A stretch of 61,262 bases of DNA from HRBIN12 sp964447335 (GTDB taxonomy: Bacteria; Actinomycetota; UBA4738; HRBIN12): the NCBI GenBank assembly GCA_964447335.1, contig CAYUSA010000012.1, positions 1 through 61,262 of the forward strand, read 5' to 3'. Below the pieces are notes generated by a model. That model was not told where the DNA came from and ran no database searches. It worked only from the letters and a program-made list of their open reading frames with translations. A program made the translations under genes and the position numbers. Shown in pieces: positions 35,804-43,652 of the stretch (the stretch's first letter is position 1; every line of letters begins with the position of its first letter).

Positions 35804-36667
35804 CTAGTGGTCCTCGTCCTCGGCCGCGGCGTCCTCGTCGTCGCCCCAGTCCAGGTCGAGCGGCGGGATGTCGGGGACCTCGAGCTGCACGTTCTCGGTC
35901 CCGTCCCACAGCGCCTCGAACGAGGGGTCGAGGAGCGCCATGCGCGCCTCGTCGTCGAGGTCGTCCTCCAGGTCGCCGGCGATCGTTTCGTTCCCGATCG
36001 AGGGCCCGTCCTCGAGGACGATCGTGCGGTCCTCGGGCTCCCCGCCCGACGGAGCTCCGGATGTCCACGCCACCGTTTCGGCGAACACCGAGGTCGCGGC
36101 CAGCTCCTCCTCGGGATCCTCGGAGCTCGTGATCGTGGACTCGATATCACGAGCGACGCCCACGAGGCGCTCCCGCATCGTGGCGAGCTGGTCGACGAGC
36201 GCATCGCGCTTCGTCGCGAGCCCGGAGATCGTGCGGTCGGCCTGCTCCCGCGCCTCGCGGAGGGTGGCCTCGGCCTCGGTGCGGGCCTCCTCGGCGCGGG
36301 ACTGCGCGTCCGTTCGGACGCGGTCGGCGTCGGCGCGAGCCTCTCCGATCATGCGCTCGGCGTCCTCCGACGCTTCGCGGCGGATACGCTCGGCCTCCTC
36401 GTCGGCGGCGCGCAGGACGCCGGCCACACGGCCGGCGAGCTGCGTGTAGGGGTCGACCCTGGGCTGCGCCGCGGCTCGGACCGCGGCGTCGGCCTCGAGG
36501 CGCGCCTCGCGGAACATCGACTCCATCTGCTCGACCTGCGCGGCGAGCTGATCGAGGTAGTCGCGGACCTGCGCGGGGTCGTACCCGCGGCGGATCGCGA
36601 CGAACTCGCGGCGCCGGATCTGGTCGGCGCTCAGCAGGACCGGAAGGTCGAGGTCGGTGGCGGACAT
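35804..36667 (-). CDS. DivIVA-like coiled-coil protein with acidic tail
   Basis: A 287-residue protein. The N-terminal segment LSADQIRRREFVAIRRGYDPAQVRDYLDQL is the DivIVA membrane-curvature domain. A long coiled coil rich in Glu, Ala and Arg spans about 45-185. The last 80 residues are strongly acidic (DLEDDLDDEARM, DWGDDEDAAAEDEDH). DivIVA/Wag31 proteins guide polar growth or division in Actinobacteria; this could be a paralogue rather than the main copy. Start ATG 36667 follows GAGGAGG and a TTGCAT-N16-TAAACT promoter. Confidence 0.8.
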   Translation of the reverse strand: MSATDLDLPVLLSADQIRRREFVAIRRGYDPAQVRDYLDQLAAQVEQMESMFREARLEADAAVRAAAQPRVDPYTQLAGRVAGVLRAADEEAERIRREASEDAERMIGEARADADRVRTDAQSRAEEARTEAEATLREAREQADRTISGLATKRDALVDQLATMRERLVGVARDIESTITSSEDPEEELAATSVFAETVAWTSGAPSGGEPEDRTIVLEDGPSIGNETIAGDLEDDLDDEARMALLDPSFEALWDGTENVQLEVPDIPPLDLDWGDDEDAAAEDEDH

Positions 36668-36705
36668 GGGGAAGCCTCCTCGAGTTCTCGGGGGGACGCT
36701 CACCG

Positions 36706-36733
36706 AGTTTAGACCGCCGACGGCCCGATGCAA
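36706..36733 (-). promoter_or_regulatory. Promoter of the DivIVA-like gene and possibly prfA operon
   Basis: TTGCAT (36728-36733), 16 bases, TAAACT (36706-36711) on the minus strand, followed by a leader of about 35 bases with GAGGAGG. A good sigma-70 type promoter. Confidence 0.6.
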
Positions 36734-36790
36734 GGACCCGCGAGGAGATGAGGTGGACGGCCCGGAGGCGTGCGGCCTCGCGGGGGGTCG

Positions 36791-37705
36791 TCAGGTGCCG
36801 GCAGGCTCGGCAGGCTCGACGGGCTCGGCCTCGCGCCGCAGCACCTCGTTGAACGAGGCGATCGCGATCTCGATCTGATCGGCGTCGGGCGGCCGGGTCG
36901 TGATCTTCTGCAACCACAGGCCCGGCACCATGAGCGAGTGGATCACCCTCGAGCGCGGGAAGCGGGCACCGAGGCGGAGCATCTCGAAGGCGAGCCCGGC
37001 GATGAGCGGGATCGCCACGATCCGCGAGCCGATCCGCCACCACAGGCCCGGGTTCCCGAACAAGGCGAACACGAAGATGGTGATGACCATGACGAGGAGC
37101 AGGAAGTTCGTCCCGCACCGAACGTGCAGCGTCGAGTACTTGGCGACGCTCTCGGGCGTCAGCTCCTCGTCGTGCTCATACGCCGCGATCGTCTTGTGCT
37201 CGGCGCCGTGATAGGCGAAGACCCGCCGGATCTCCTTCGTCCGGCCGATCAGCGCGAGGTAGCCGAGGAGCAGCAGCACGCGGAACACGCCCTCTCCGGC
37301 GTTCACGAGGATGCTCGAGTCGACGTGCCCACCCACCCACTTGAAGGCCGCGGCCGGCACGACGATGAAGATGCCGATGAACAGGACGACGGCGATCGTC
37401 ATCGACAGCGCCATCTGGCGCGACGACAGCTGTTCCTCCTCCGGCGCCGACTCCCGTGCCGAGATCGAGAGCGCCCGGAACCCGATCCCGAGCGCCTGCC
37501 CGAGCGCGATGACGCCGCGCAGCAAGGGCTTGGTGAAGACGGGGTGCCGCCGCGCGATCGACTCGATGACGTGGGACTCCACGTGCATCGAGCGGTCGGG
37601 CTTGCGCACGACGACCGCCCAGACGTCGCGGCCGCGCATCATGACCCCCTCCACGACGGCCTGGCCGCCATAGAAGTGGTTCTGTCGGGAGGGTTCCTGC
37701 GCCAT
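36791..37705 (-). CDS. DUF1385 membrane protein
   Basis: A 304-residue protein beginning near HFYGGQAVVEGVMMRG, the invariant DUF1385 motif, with YHGAEHKTIAAYEH and LHVRCGTNFLLLV further on. Four to five transmembrane helices are visible. The family is widespread next to rpmE and prfA in Gram-positives and its role is unknown; the conserved His/Glu cluster hints at an enzyme. Start ATG 37705 is 14 bases after rpmE. Confidence 0.9.
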   Translation of the reverse strand: MAQEPSRQNHFYGGQAVVEGVMMRGRDVWAVVVRKPDRSMHVESHVIESIARRHPVFTKPLLRGVIALGQALGIGFRALSISARESAPEEEQLSSRQMALSMTIAVVLFIGIFIVVPAAAFKWVGGHVDSSILVNAGEGVFRVLLLLGYLALIGRTKEIRRVFAYHGAEHKTIAAYEHDEELTPESVAKYSTLHVRCGTNFLLLVMVITIFVFALFGNPGLWWRIGSRIVAIPLIAGLAFEMLRLGARFPRSRVIHSLMVPGLWLQKITTRPPDADQIEIAIASFNEVLRREAEPVEPAEPAGT

Positions 37706-37719
37706 CCGGGCGGCAGGCC

Positions 37720-37929
37720 CTAGGGGGTCGCCTGCTTGCCGTACCGGCGCTGGAACCGCTCGACGCGGCCACCGGTGTCGACGAGCTTCTGCTTGCCCGT
37801 GTAGAACGGGTGGCAGTTCGAGCAGATCTCGACCCGCAACTCCGACTTCGTGCTCCGCGTCTGGAACGTGTTTCCGCACGAGCAGTGCACGGCGGCGAGC
37901 GAGTAGGCGGGGTGGATGTCCTGCTTCAT
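37720..37929 (-). CDS. rpmE: 50S ribosomal protein L31
   Basis: A 69-residue L31. The zinc-binding C+ form is indicated by CSC near residues 16-18 and CSNC at 36-39. MKQDIHPAY is the standard N-terminus. It follows rho by 35 bases, the classic rho-rpmE order. Confidence 0.97.
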   Translation of the reverse strand: MKQDIHPAYSLAAVHCSCGNTFQTRSTKSELRVEICSNCHPFYTGKQKLVDTGGRVERFQRRYGKQATP

Positions 37930-37964
37930 CGTTGGATGGCTCCTCGGTAGCTCGGCCGGGTAGC

Positions 37965-39738
37965 TTACGACGCCGGCGCCTTCGCGATCTCCCTCAGGAA
38001 CTGCTCGTTCGACTTCGTGGCCCGGATCTTGTCCGTGAGGAGCTCGAGCGCGGCGCCCGACTCGAGCGCGTGGAGCACCCGGCGCAGCCGCCACACGAGG
38101 GCGAGCTCCTCGGTCGGCATGAGCAGCTCCTCCTTGCGGGTGCCGCTCGCCTCGACGTTGATCGCCGGGAACAGCCGCTTCTCGGCGAGCTGGCGATCCA
38201 GGCGGAGCTCCATGTTGCCCGTGCCCTTGAACTCCTCGAAGATCACCTCGTCCATCCGCGAGCCGGTCTCGACGAGGGCGCTCGCGATGATGGTCAGGCT
38301 GCCGCCCTCCTCGATGTTCCGCGCGGCGCCGAAGAACCGACGGGGCGGGTACAGCGCCGTCGAGTCGATGCCCCCGGACAGGATCTTGCCCGAGGCCGGC
38401 GCGGCGAGGTTGTAGGCCCGCGCCAGACGGGTGATCGAGTCCAGGAGGACCGCCACGTCGCGTCCCATCTCGGCCAGGCGCTTCGCGCGCTCGAGGACGA
38501 GCTCGGTGACCTGGATGTGCTGGTCCGGCGGCTTGTCGAAGGTCGAGTAGACGACCTCGGCCGCCGAGACCGTGCGCTGCCAGTCGGTGACCTCCTCGGG
38601 ACGCTCGTCCACGAGCAGGATGATCACGTGCGTCTCCGGGCTCGAGCTGATGATCCCGTTCGCGATGTTCTTCAGCACGGTCGTCTTGCCGGCCTTCGGC
38701 GGCGAGACGACCATCCCGCGCTGACCCTTGCCGATCGGGGCGACCATGTCGATGATCCGGCCGGTCACGTCGGTCGGGCCGGTCTCCAGGCGGAACCGGT
38801 CGTGCGGGAAGAGCGGGGTGAGCTTGTCGAACACCGGACGCGCCTTCGCCGTCTCGGGATCGATGTCGTTCACCGTGTCGATCTGCAGCAGCGCGAAGTA
38901 CTTCTCGGTGTCCTTCGGATGCCGCACCTTGCCGGTGACCGTGTCGCCCTTGCGGAGCATGAATCGGCGCACCTGCGACAGCGAGACGTAGACGTCCTGC
39001 TGGCCGGGCAGGAAGCCGGACGTGCGCAAGAACCCGTAGCCCTCGGGCAGGATGTCGAGCAAGCCGGTCGCGGTCGGCGCGGTGGCGAGCTCTTCCTCGC
39101 GCGTCTCGACCTCGCGTAGGCGACGCTCGTCGCGCTGGCGGCGCCGCTCCTCGCGCGAGGGTCGGCGGCGGGCGGCATCCTGCCGCTGGCCGCCTTCGTA
39201 GCGCTCGCCGCGATCGCCCTCGGACCGCTGCGGACGCTCGCCCCGGGCCGGGCGGTCGAACCGCTGGTCGGTCCGACCGTGGTCCTGCCGGTCGGCGTTG
39301 GGTCCGCGGTCGNNNNNNNNNNNNNNNNNNNNNNNNNNNNNNNNNNNNNNNNNNNNNNNNNNNNNNNNNNNNNNNNNNNNNNNNNNNNNNNNNNNNNNNN
39401 NNNNNNNNNNNNGTGCTCGGTCCGCGGTCGGTGCTCGGTCCGCGGTCGGTGCTCGGTCCGCGGTCGGTGCTCGGTCCGCGGTCGGCGCTCGCGTGAGGCT
39501 CGCCGTTGCCGCTCGCCTCGCCGGACTCGGCCTCGGACTCAACCTCGGACACGCGGGCGCGCGCCGGGCGATCTTGCGGCGGTCGCGTCGAGGCCTCGCC
39601 GTTCTCGTGCGTGAGGATGCTCTCGATCAGATCCGCCTTCTTCAGGCGCTGATGTCCCTCGATCCCGAGGCTCGTCGCCATCTCGTGCAGCTCGGCGGCG
39701 ACCTTGCTCTCGAGAGCGCTCTTGTCCATCGTGGCCAA
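37965..39738 (-). CDS. rho: Transcription termination factor Rho with repeat-containing insertion (gap inside)
   Basis: Hexameric RNA helicase for Rho-dependent termination. An N-terminal SAP-like Rho_N domain (about 4-45) precedes a disordered insertion rich in Arg, Asp and Gly. This includes tandem TDRGPS hexapeptides and is interrupted by 100 N. Then come the cold-shock RNA-binding domain (GYGFLRTSGFLPGQQDVYVS), Walker A PPKAGKTT, Walker B VILLVDERPEEV, and GGIDSTALYPPRRFFGAARN. TTG 39738 is preferred as the start: AAGGAG lies 6 bases upstream, against 15 for ATG 39729. The gap length breaks the frame artificially. Confidence 0.95.
39313..39412. other. Assembly gap, 100 N, inside rho repeats
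   Basis: Exactly 100 N. Both flanks carry the 18-bp repeat, so the assembler broke on repeats of unknown copy number. The frame on the two sides differs, so the real length is not 100. Confidence 0.95.
39413..39484 (-). repeat. Tandem 18-bp repeats coding for TDRGPS in Rho
   Basis: Four identical 18-bp units (plus strand GTGCTCGGTCCGCGGTCG), with a diverged unit at 39295-39312 on the other side of the gap. Each unit encodes one hexapeptide with alternating acidic and basic charge. Confidence 0.95.
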
Positions 39739-39739
39739 C

Positions 39740-40402
39740 CTAGGCTCCTTCCTCGAGCTCCCCCTGAAGGACCTTCCAGTCCTGGAGGAACTTCTCCAAC
39801 CCGCTGTCGGTGAGCGGATGCTTCACGAGCTGCTTGAACACCGCGAACGGCATCGTCGCGATGTCGGCGCCGGCGAGCGCCGACTCCACCACATGCATCG
39901 GATGGCGGAGCGACGCGGCAAGCACGTTCGTCTCGTAGCCCTGGATCTCGTAGATGTCGCAGATCCGCCGGAGAAGGTCCATGCCGTCGGAGGCGACGTC
40001 GTCCAGCCGGCCGAGGAACGGCGAGACGATGTAGGCGCCGATCTCGGCGGCGAGGATCGCCTGGGCGGGCGAGAACACCAAGGTCACGTTGATGCGGATG
40101 CCGTCCGCGACCAGCCGCTTGCCGGCGGCGAGCCCGTCCGGGATCATCGGCACCTTCACCACGGCGTTCGCAGCCATCTTCGAGAGCCCGACGCCCTGCT
40201 CGTACATCGCGTCGGCTTCGAGCTCGGTGGTCTCGAGCGAGATCGGGCCATCGACCTCCTCGAGGATCTCCTTCCACACTCGCTCGGGATCGGCACGCTC
40301 CTTCGCGACGAGGGAGGGGTTCGTGGTCACGCCGCCGAGCACCCCCCAGCGGTTGATCTCGCGGATCTCGTCGATGCTCGCCGTGTCGAGGAACAGCTTC
40401 AC
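39740..40402 (-). CDS. Fructose-6-phosphate aldolase / small transaldolase
   Basis: A 220-residue TIM-barrel enzyme of the TalC/FSA group. MKLFLDTASIDEI starts the family; the Schiff-base lysine is K83 in VVKVPMIPDG, with D6 and GGVTTNPSL also conserved. Members are either transaldolases or aldolases that split fructose-6-P into dihydroxyacetone and glyceraldehyde-3-P; the two cannot be separated here. Start GTG 40402 overlaps the kinase stop as GTGA, and rho follows after one base. Confidence 0.92.
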   Translation of the reverse strand: MKLFLDTASIDEIREINRWGVLGGVTTNPSLVAKERADPERVWKEILEEVDGPISLETTELEADAMYEQGVGLSKMAANAVVKVPMIPDGLAAGKRLVADGIRINVTLVFSPAQAILAAEIGAYIVSPFLGRLDDVASDGMDLLRRICDIYEIQGYETNVLAASLRHPMHVVESALAGADIATMPFAVFKQLVKHPLTDSGLEKFLQDWKVLQGELEEGA

Positions 40403-41364
40403 CTGCGACTCCCTTCCTCCGCGCGACGCCGGCCACCGTTGCCCGCGGGCCGGGCCTGCGTCGTCCGCTCCGTTGCCTTCTCCATGACGAGGTCGATCAC
40501 GGCCGCGAGCGAACGGTCGAAGTCATAGTTCGGGACGACAGGGACGCCGTGGGACAACGCCTGGCTCTTGATGTAGCGCTGGACCCTCCGGATGTTGTCG
40601 AACCCCTCGAGGTAGCGGGTCGCGGGACGACCGTCGTGGTCGGCCCAGCGGGCCACGAAGTGGCTCCGGTGCATGTCCTCGTCCTCGACGGTGACCATCA
40701 CCGGCACCGCGAGGATCCGGTCCTCCCAGCTCGACAGGTCGAGGAAGCCGGGCACGATGTGGGCGCCCTCCAGGATGATGTCGGTCCCCTCGAGGGCCGC
40801 GCGCTCCAGGAGCGCCTGCAGCCCGACCGACACCGCCGAGGTCTGCTCACGGAAGCCGACGATGGCCGCGTCGCGCCCCGGCGGTTCGCGGAGCGTCCCG
40901 CCCGCCTCGAACGACGAGGCGTGGAGCGAGGGCATCAGCTCGCGCGAGAACATCGAGCGCATGACCTCGCGCACGGCGTCGCTCGCGACGACCCGGACGA
41001 TGCCGAGGCGCGCGGCGAGCTGCGTGGCGATGGTCGACTTACCCACTCCGGTGGTCCCTCCGATCAGCACGACGAGCGGGATGTCGAGGGCCTCGACCTC
41101 CCGCCAGCGCACGAAGTTCTTCGCGTAGCGATCCCCCGCGAGCTCGCCGATCAGCTCCAGCGCGAGAGCGTCCAGCTCCGCGCTGGTCACGGACGGCCCT
41201 CCGAGCTCGACGAGCCTCTCCTCGATCGCCTCGGCCACCTGATAGGCGCGCACGGGCGATAGACCCGTGACCATGACCTGCGAGGCCATCAGGCCCTTCG
41301 AGTAAGGGAGGCCCATCTCTCGATCGGAGATGAGGATGTGGGGGCTCTTCGTGTCCCTCGTCAT
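40399..41364 (-). CDS. 2-phosphoglycerate kinase with ATP-cone domain
   Basis: A 321-residue protein. Residues about 8-95 form an ATP-cone-like regulatory domain (ILISDREMGLPYSKGLMASQVMVTGLSP). The kinase domain has the P-loop GGTTGVGKST at 102-111, then SDAVREVMRSMFSRELMPSLHASSFEAG, a pattern characteristic of methanogen 2-phosphoglycerate kinase. It makes 2,3-diphosphoglycerate from 2-phosphoglycerate and ATP. The gene lies 7 bases downstream of cDPG synthetase, the next enzyme of the same pathway, which supports the assignment. The P-loop alone would fit other small-molecule kinases. Confidence 0.82.
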   Translation of the reverse strand: MTRDTKSPHILISDREMGLPYSKGLMASQVMVTGLSPVRAYQVAEAIEERLVELGGPSVTSAELDALALELIGELAGDRYAKNFVRWREVEALDIPLVVLIGGTTGVGKSTIATQLAARLGIVRVVASDAVREVMRSMFSRELMPSLHASSFEAGGTLREPPGRDAAIVGFREQTSAVSVGLQALLERAALEGTDIILEGAHIVPGFLDLSSWEDRILAVPVMVTVEDEDMHRSHFVARWADHDGRPATRYLEGFDNIRRVQRYIKSQALSHGVPVVPNYDFDRSLAAVIDLVMEKATERTTQARPAGNGGRRRAEEGSRR

Positions 41365-41371
41365 CGATCCT

Positions 41372-42703
41372 TCAGCGCCGTTCTTCGTACCGCCGTTCCG
41401 CGAGCGCGATCGTCTCCTGGACGACCGTCGGGAGGTCGGCGTCCCCCTCCACGACGACGGCGCGGTTGTCGCAGAACACGACGTCGGCTCCCCGGCCGAG
41501 CGCCCGGTCGCAGGCGATGTCCACCGCCGCGGCCTTCAGCTCGGTGAGGAGCACGTCGTACCCCTCCGCACCGTCCACGTCCTCCGCCAGCCCGGCTCGG
41601 TCGGCCAGGCGGGCGCTCCACCCCACCACGCGGCACCCGTGGACCGCTTCGAGGTGCTCGGCCTGCCTCGCGGCGACCGGCGCCGGCGCCGTCGTGGTGA
41701 AGAACACGTCCCTGCCCCGCACGTCGCTCAGCGGCTGTGGTTCGAACTCCGTCACGATGAGCCGGGCATCATCGCGCCATCGCCGAACGTGGGATCTGAG
41801 GGTAGGGAGGTTCTCGAGCCCGGCTGGGCTGTGTGCCATCGTAACAACGACAAGGTCCGATAGCAACAGCCGGAACGGACCGAGGTAGCCGCCCAGGTAC
41901 TCGGGCGGGATGGCGGCCGGGACGACGAGAACGCCAGCGTCCCAGGGAACCGGCGGGACGGAGGCGCCGCTCCCCTCGAGCACGACCACGCCCGCCCCCA
42001 GCTCGACCGCGCGCTCGGCGGCCGGACGCACGCTCGAGACGTACGGCGCGCCCGCGAGACCCCCGCCGGCCCGCCGCGCGCCGATCGTGGTGACGCCGGT
42101 GGTCACGGCGTCCTCGAGGTAGTCCGACGCGGCGTGCTCTCCCCTTCGGACGAGCTCGAGCAGGCGCTCGACCGTGACGCTGCCCGCCTCGGCCACCTGC
42201 GGGGCGGCCGGCCCGCCTCGGCCCATGGCGACGACGACGGGGTTCCGACCGTTCCGCGCGGCGATGCGGGCGACCTCGCCGGCGATCGCCGTCTTGCCCG
42301 TGCGCTTGCCGGTGCCGATCACCGCGAGCGTCGGCGCCGCGAGCGGCGGTCCCGAGATCGGCGGGTCGAGACGGAAGTCGGCACCCAGGTACGGCACGCC
42401 GCGCGCGAGCGTGACCGCGGCGAGCTCCATCCGTTCTCGGTAGCCGAGGATCGGCTCGTCGGACAGGTCGAGCACACCCTCGGGGCGGAGCTCGTCGATC
42501 GCGGCCCCGAGCGCTGCGCGGACGTCGTCGCCGCTGCGGCGAACCGGCACGCCGAGCTCGAGCGCCCCGCCGGCCGCGAGCTTCTCCGCGCCGCCCACGA
42601 GCAAGGCGGCGAGGACCTCGTGGCCCATCGTGCGTGCGGCCGCGAGCGCCCACCTCGTGACGGGCGGGTAGTGCTCACCATCGACGAGCGCGAGGACCTT
42701 CAT
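41372..42703 (-). CDS. cpgS: Cyclic 2,3-diphosphoglycerate synthetase
   Basis: A 443-residue protein, close to the length of the Methanothermus fervidus enzyme. The N-terminal MKVLALVDGEHYPPVTRWAL is followed by a central P-loop GTGKRTGKT (130-138), VVVAMGRGGPAAP, VVLEGSGASVPPVPWDAGVLVVPA and a C-terminal half with FCDNRAVVVEGD. It closes 2,3-diphosphoglycerate into cyclic 2,3-diphosphoglycerate using ATP, forming an intramolecular pyrophosphate. That compound is known mainly as a thermoprotective and phosphate-storing solute of methanogens. Start ATG 42703 has AGGAGA upstream. Recognised from memory of the family, without a database search. Confidence 0.8.
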   Translation of the reverse strand: MKVLALVDGEHYPPVTRWALAAARTMGHEVLAALLVGGAEKLAAGGALELGVPVRRSGDDVRAALGAAIDELRPEGVLDLSDEPILGYRERMELAAVTLARGVPYLGADFRLDPPISGPPLAAPTLAVIGTGKRTGKTAIAGEVARIAARNGRNPVVVAMGRGGPAAPQVAEAGSVTVERLLELVRRGEHAASDYLEDAVTTGVTTIGARRAGGGLAGAPYVSSVRPAAERAVELGAGVVVLEGSGASVPPVPWDAGVLVVPAAIPPEYLGGYLGPFRLLLSDLVVVTMAHSPAGLENLPTLRSHVRRWRDDARLIVTEFEPQPLSDVRGRDVFFTTTAPAPVAARQAEHLEAVHGCRVVGWSARLADRAGLAEDVDGAEGYDVLLTELKAAAVDIACDRALGRGADVVFCDNRAVVVEGDADLPTVVQETIALAERRYEERR

Positions 42704-42740
42704 AGGGACGGGTCTCCTGTGGGCTCGCGTCCGGCCGGCG

Positions 42741-43535
42741 CTACTCGCCGAGCGGGGCGGTGGCCCGTTGCTGGACCGGTGGTTCGAACTCCCGGTAGAA
42801 CTGCTCACCGGTCGCGAGCGAGAAGTGCGCGATCAGCGACGCACCCCCGAACGGGTAGCGCCGCATGATGCGGACCTCGTCGCCGTCGACCTCGAGCACG
42901 TTGTAACACGGCTTCGTGTACCCGCGGACCCGGAGCGACGCGACGGTGCCGGCATTCGCGATCCACAGGTCCTCGAGGTGCCACACGTACGGCACGTGCT
43001 TGTGGCCGGAGAGCACGATGTTCACCCCGGCCGCGACGAGCTCCTCGAGCACGTCACCCGCGTCCATCACGGTGCTTCGCTCGCGGCCGGTGCCGGGGAT
43101 CGGGAGCAGGTGGTGGTGCAGGACGAACACCTTCACCTCGGCCGGCGCCGCGAACCGCTCCTGGATCCAGCCGTAGTGCATGCGACCGATCATGCCCTCG
43201 TTCAGGTCGGGCTCGCTCGAGTCCACGCCGACGATCCGCACCCCACCGACGTCGACGCTCCAGTGGCGGGAGCCGATCAGATCCTCGAAATGCAGGTACC
43301 CGACGTTGCGGGCGTCGTGGTTCCCGGGCACCGTGTGCATCGGCGCCTGGATGCGCTCCGCATACGCGAGCCAGCTCTTGTACTCCTGGCGGTAGCCCTC
43401 GTTCGTGATGTCGCCCGTGCAGACGACGACGTCCGGCGACATCTCGTTCAGCTCGGTGATCACGCGCTGCATCATGTTCGGCACGAAATAGGGCGAGCCG
43501 ACGTGCGGATCGGAGATGTGAGCAATCGTGACCAC
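42741..43535 (-). CDS. CpdA-like calcineurin-type metallophosphoesterase
   Basis: A 264-residue dimetal phosphoesterase with all family motifs: D9-P-H11, GDITNEG (D42), GNHD (71-74), H140-H142 cluster and GHKH (177-180). Such enzymes cleave cyclic nucleotides or other phosphodiesters in the cytoplasm; the substrate is unknown. It lies 37 bases upstream of cpgS on the same strand and appears to be first in that operon, so cyclic 2,3-diphosphoglycerate is a candidate substrate. Start GTG 43535 lies 9 bases after a TAGACT box. Confidence 0.88.
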   Translation of the reverse strand: MVTIAHISDPHVGSPYFVPNMMQRVITELNEMSPDVVVCTGDITNEGYRQEYKSWLAYAERIQAPMHTVPGNHDARNVGYLHFEDLIGSRHWSVDVGGVRIVGVDSSEPDLNEGMIGRMHYGWIQERFAAPAEVKVFVLHHHLLPIPGTGRERSTVMDAGDVLEELVAAGVNIVLSGHKHVPYVWHLEDLWIANAGTVASLRVRGYTKPCYNVLEVDGDEVRIMRRYPFGGASLIAHFSLATGEQFYREFEPPVQQRATAPLGE

Positions 43536-43544
43536 GGTCCCGAC

Positions 43545-43550
43545 AGTCTA
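43545..43550 (-). promoter_or_regulatory. -10 box TAGACT of the metallophosphoesterase-cpgS operon
   Basis: TAGACT ends 9 bases before GTG 43535. It shares the 117-base divergent interval with the marP promoter. No clear -35 element. Confidence 0.4.
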
Positions 43551-43640
43551 GAGGGCGCTCGGCACTCGGTCGTCTCCTGCGGGGTGGCCTCCGATCGTCC
43601 AGCTCTCCCGCTCGACCCGGCCGTCGACCTCGCGTGGGAC

Positions 43641-43646
43641 GATACT
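43641..43646 (+). promoter_or_regulatory. -10 box GATACT of marP
   Basis: GATACT ends 6 bases before GTG 43653, again the leaderless arrangement. It also decides the start, since the frame is open far upstream. Confidence 0.4.
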
Positions 43647-43652
43647 CCGAGC

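Noticed and set aside
39295..39484. Short regular repeats as a CRISPR array
   Set aside because: Units are directly tandem without spacers, are 18 bp (a codon multiple) and are translated within Rho.
37720..39738. A single 672-codon frame joining the Rho N-terminus to ribosomal protein L31
   Set aside because: The 100-N gap puts the Rho N-terminus into the frame of rpmE by chance; the true Rho C-terminus lies in another frame and L31 has its own start at 37929.
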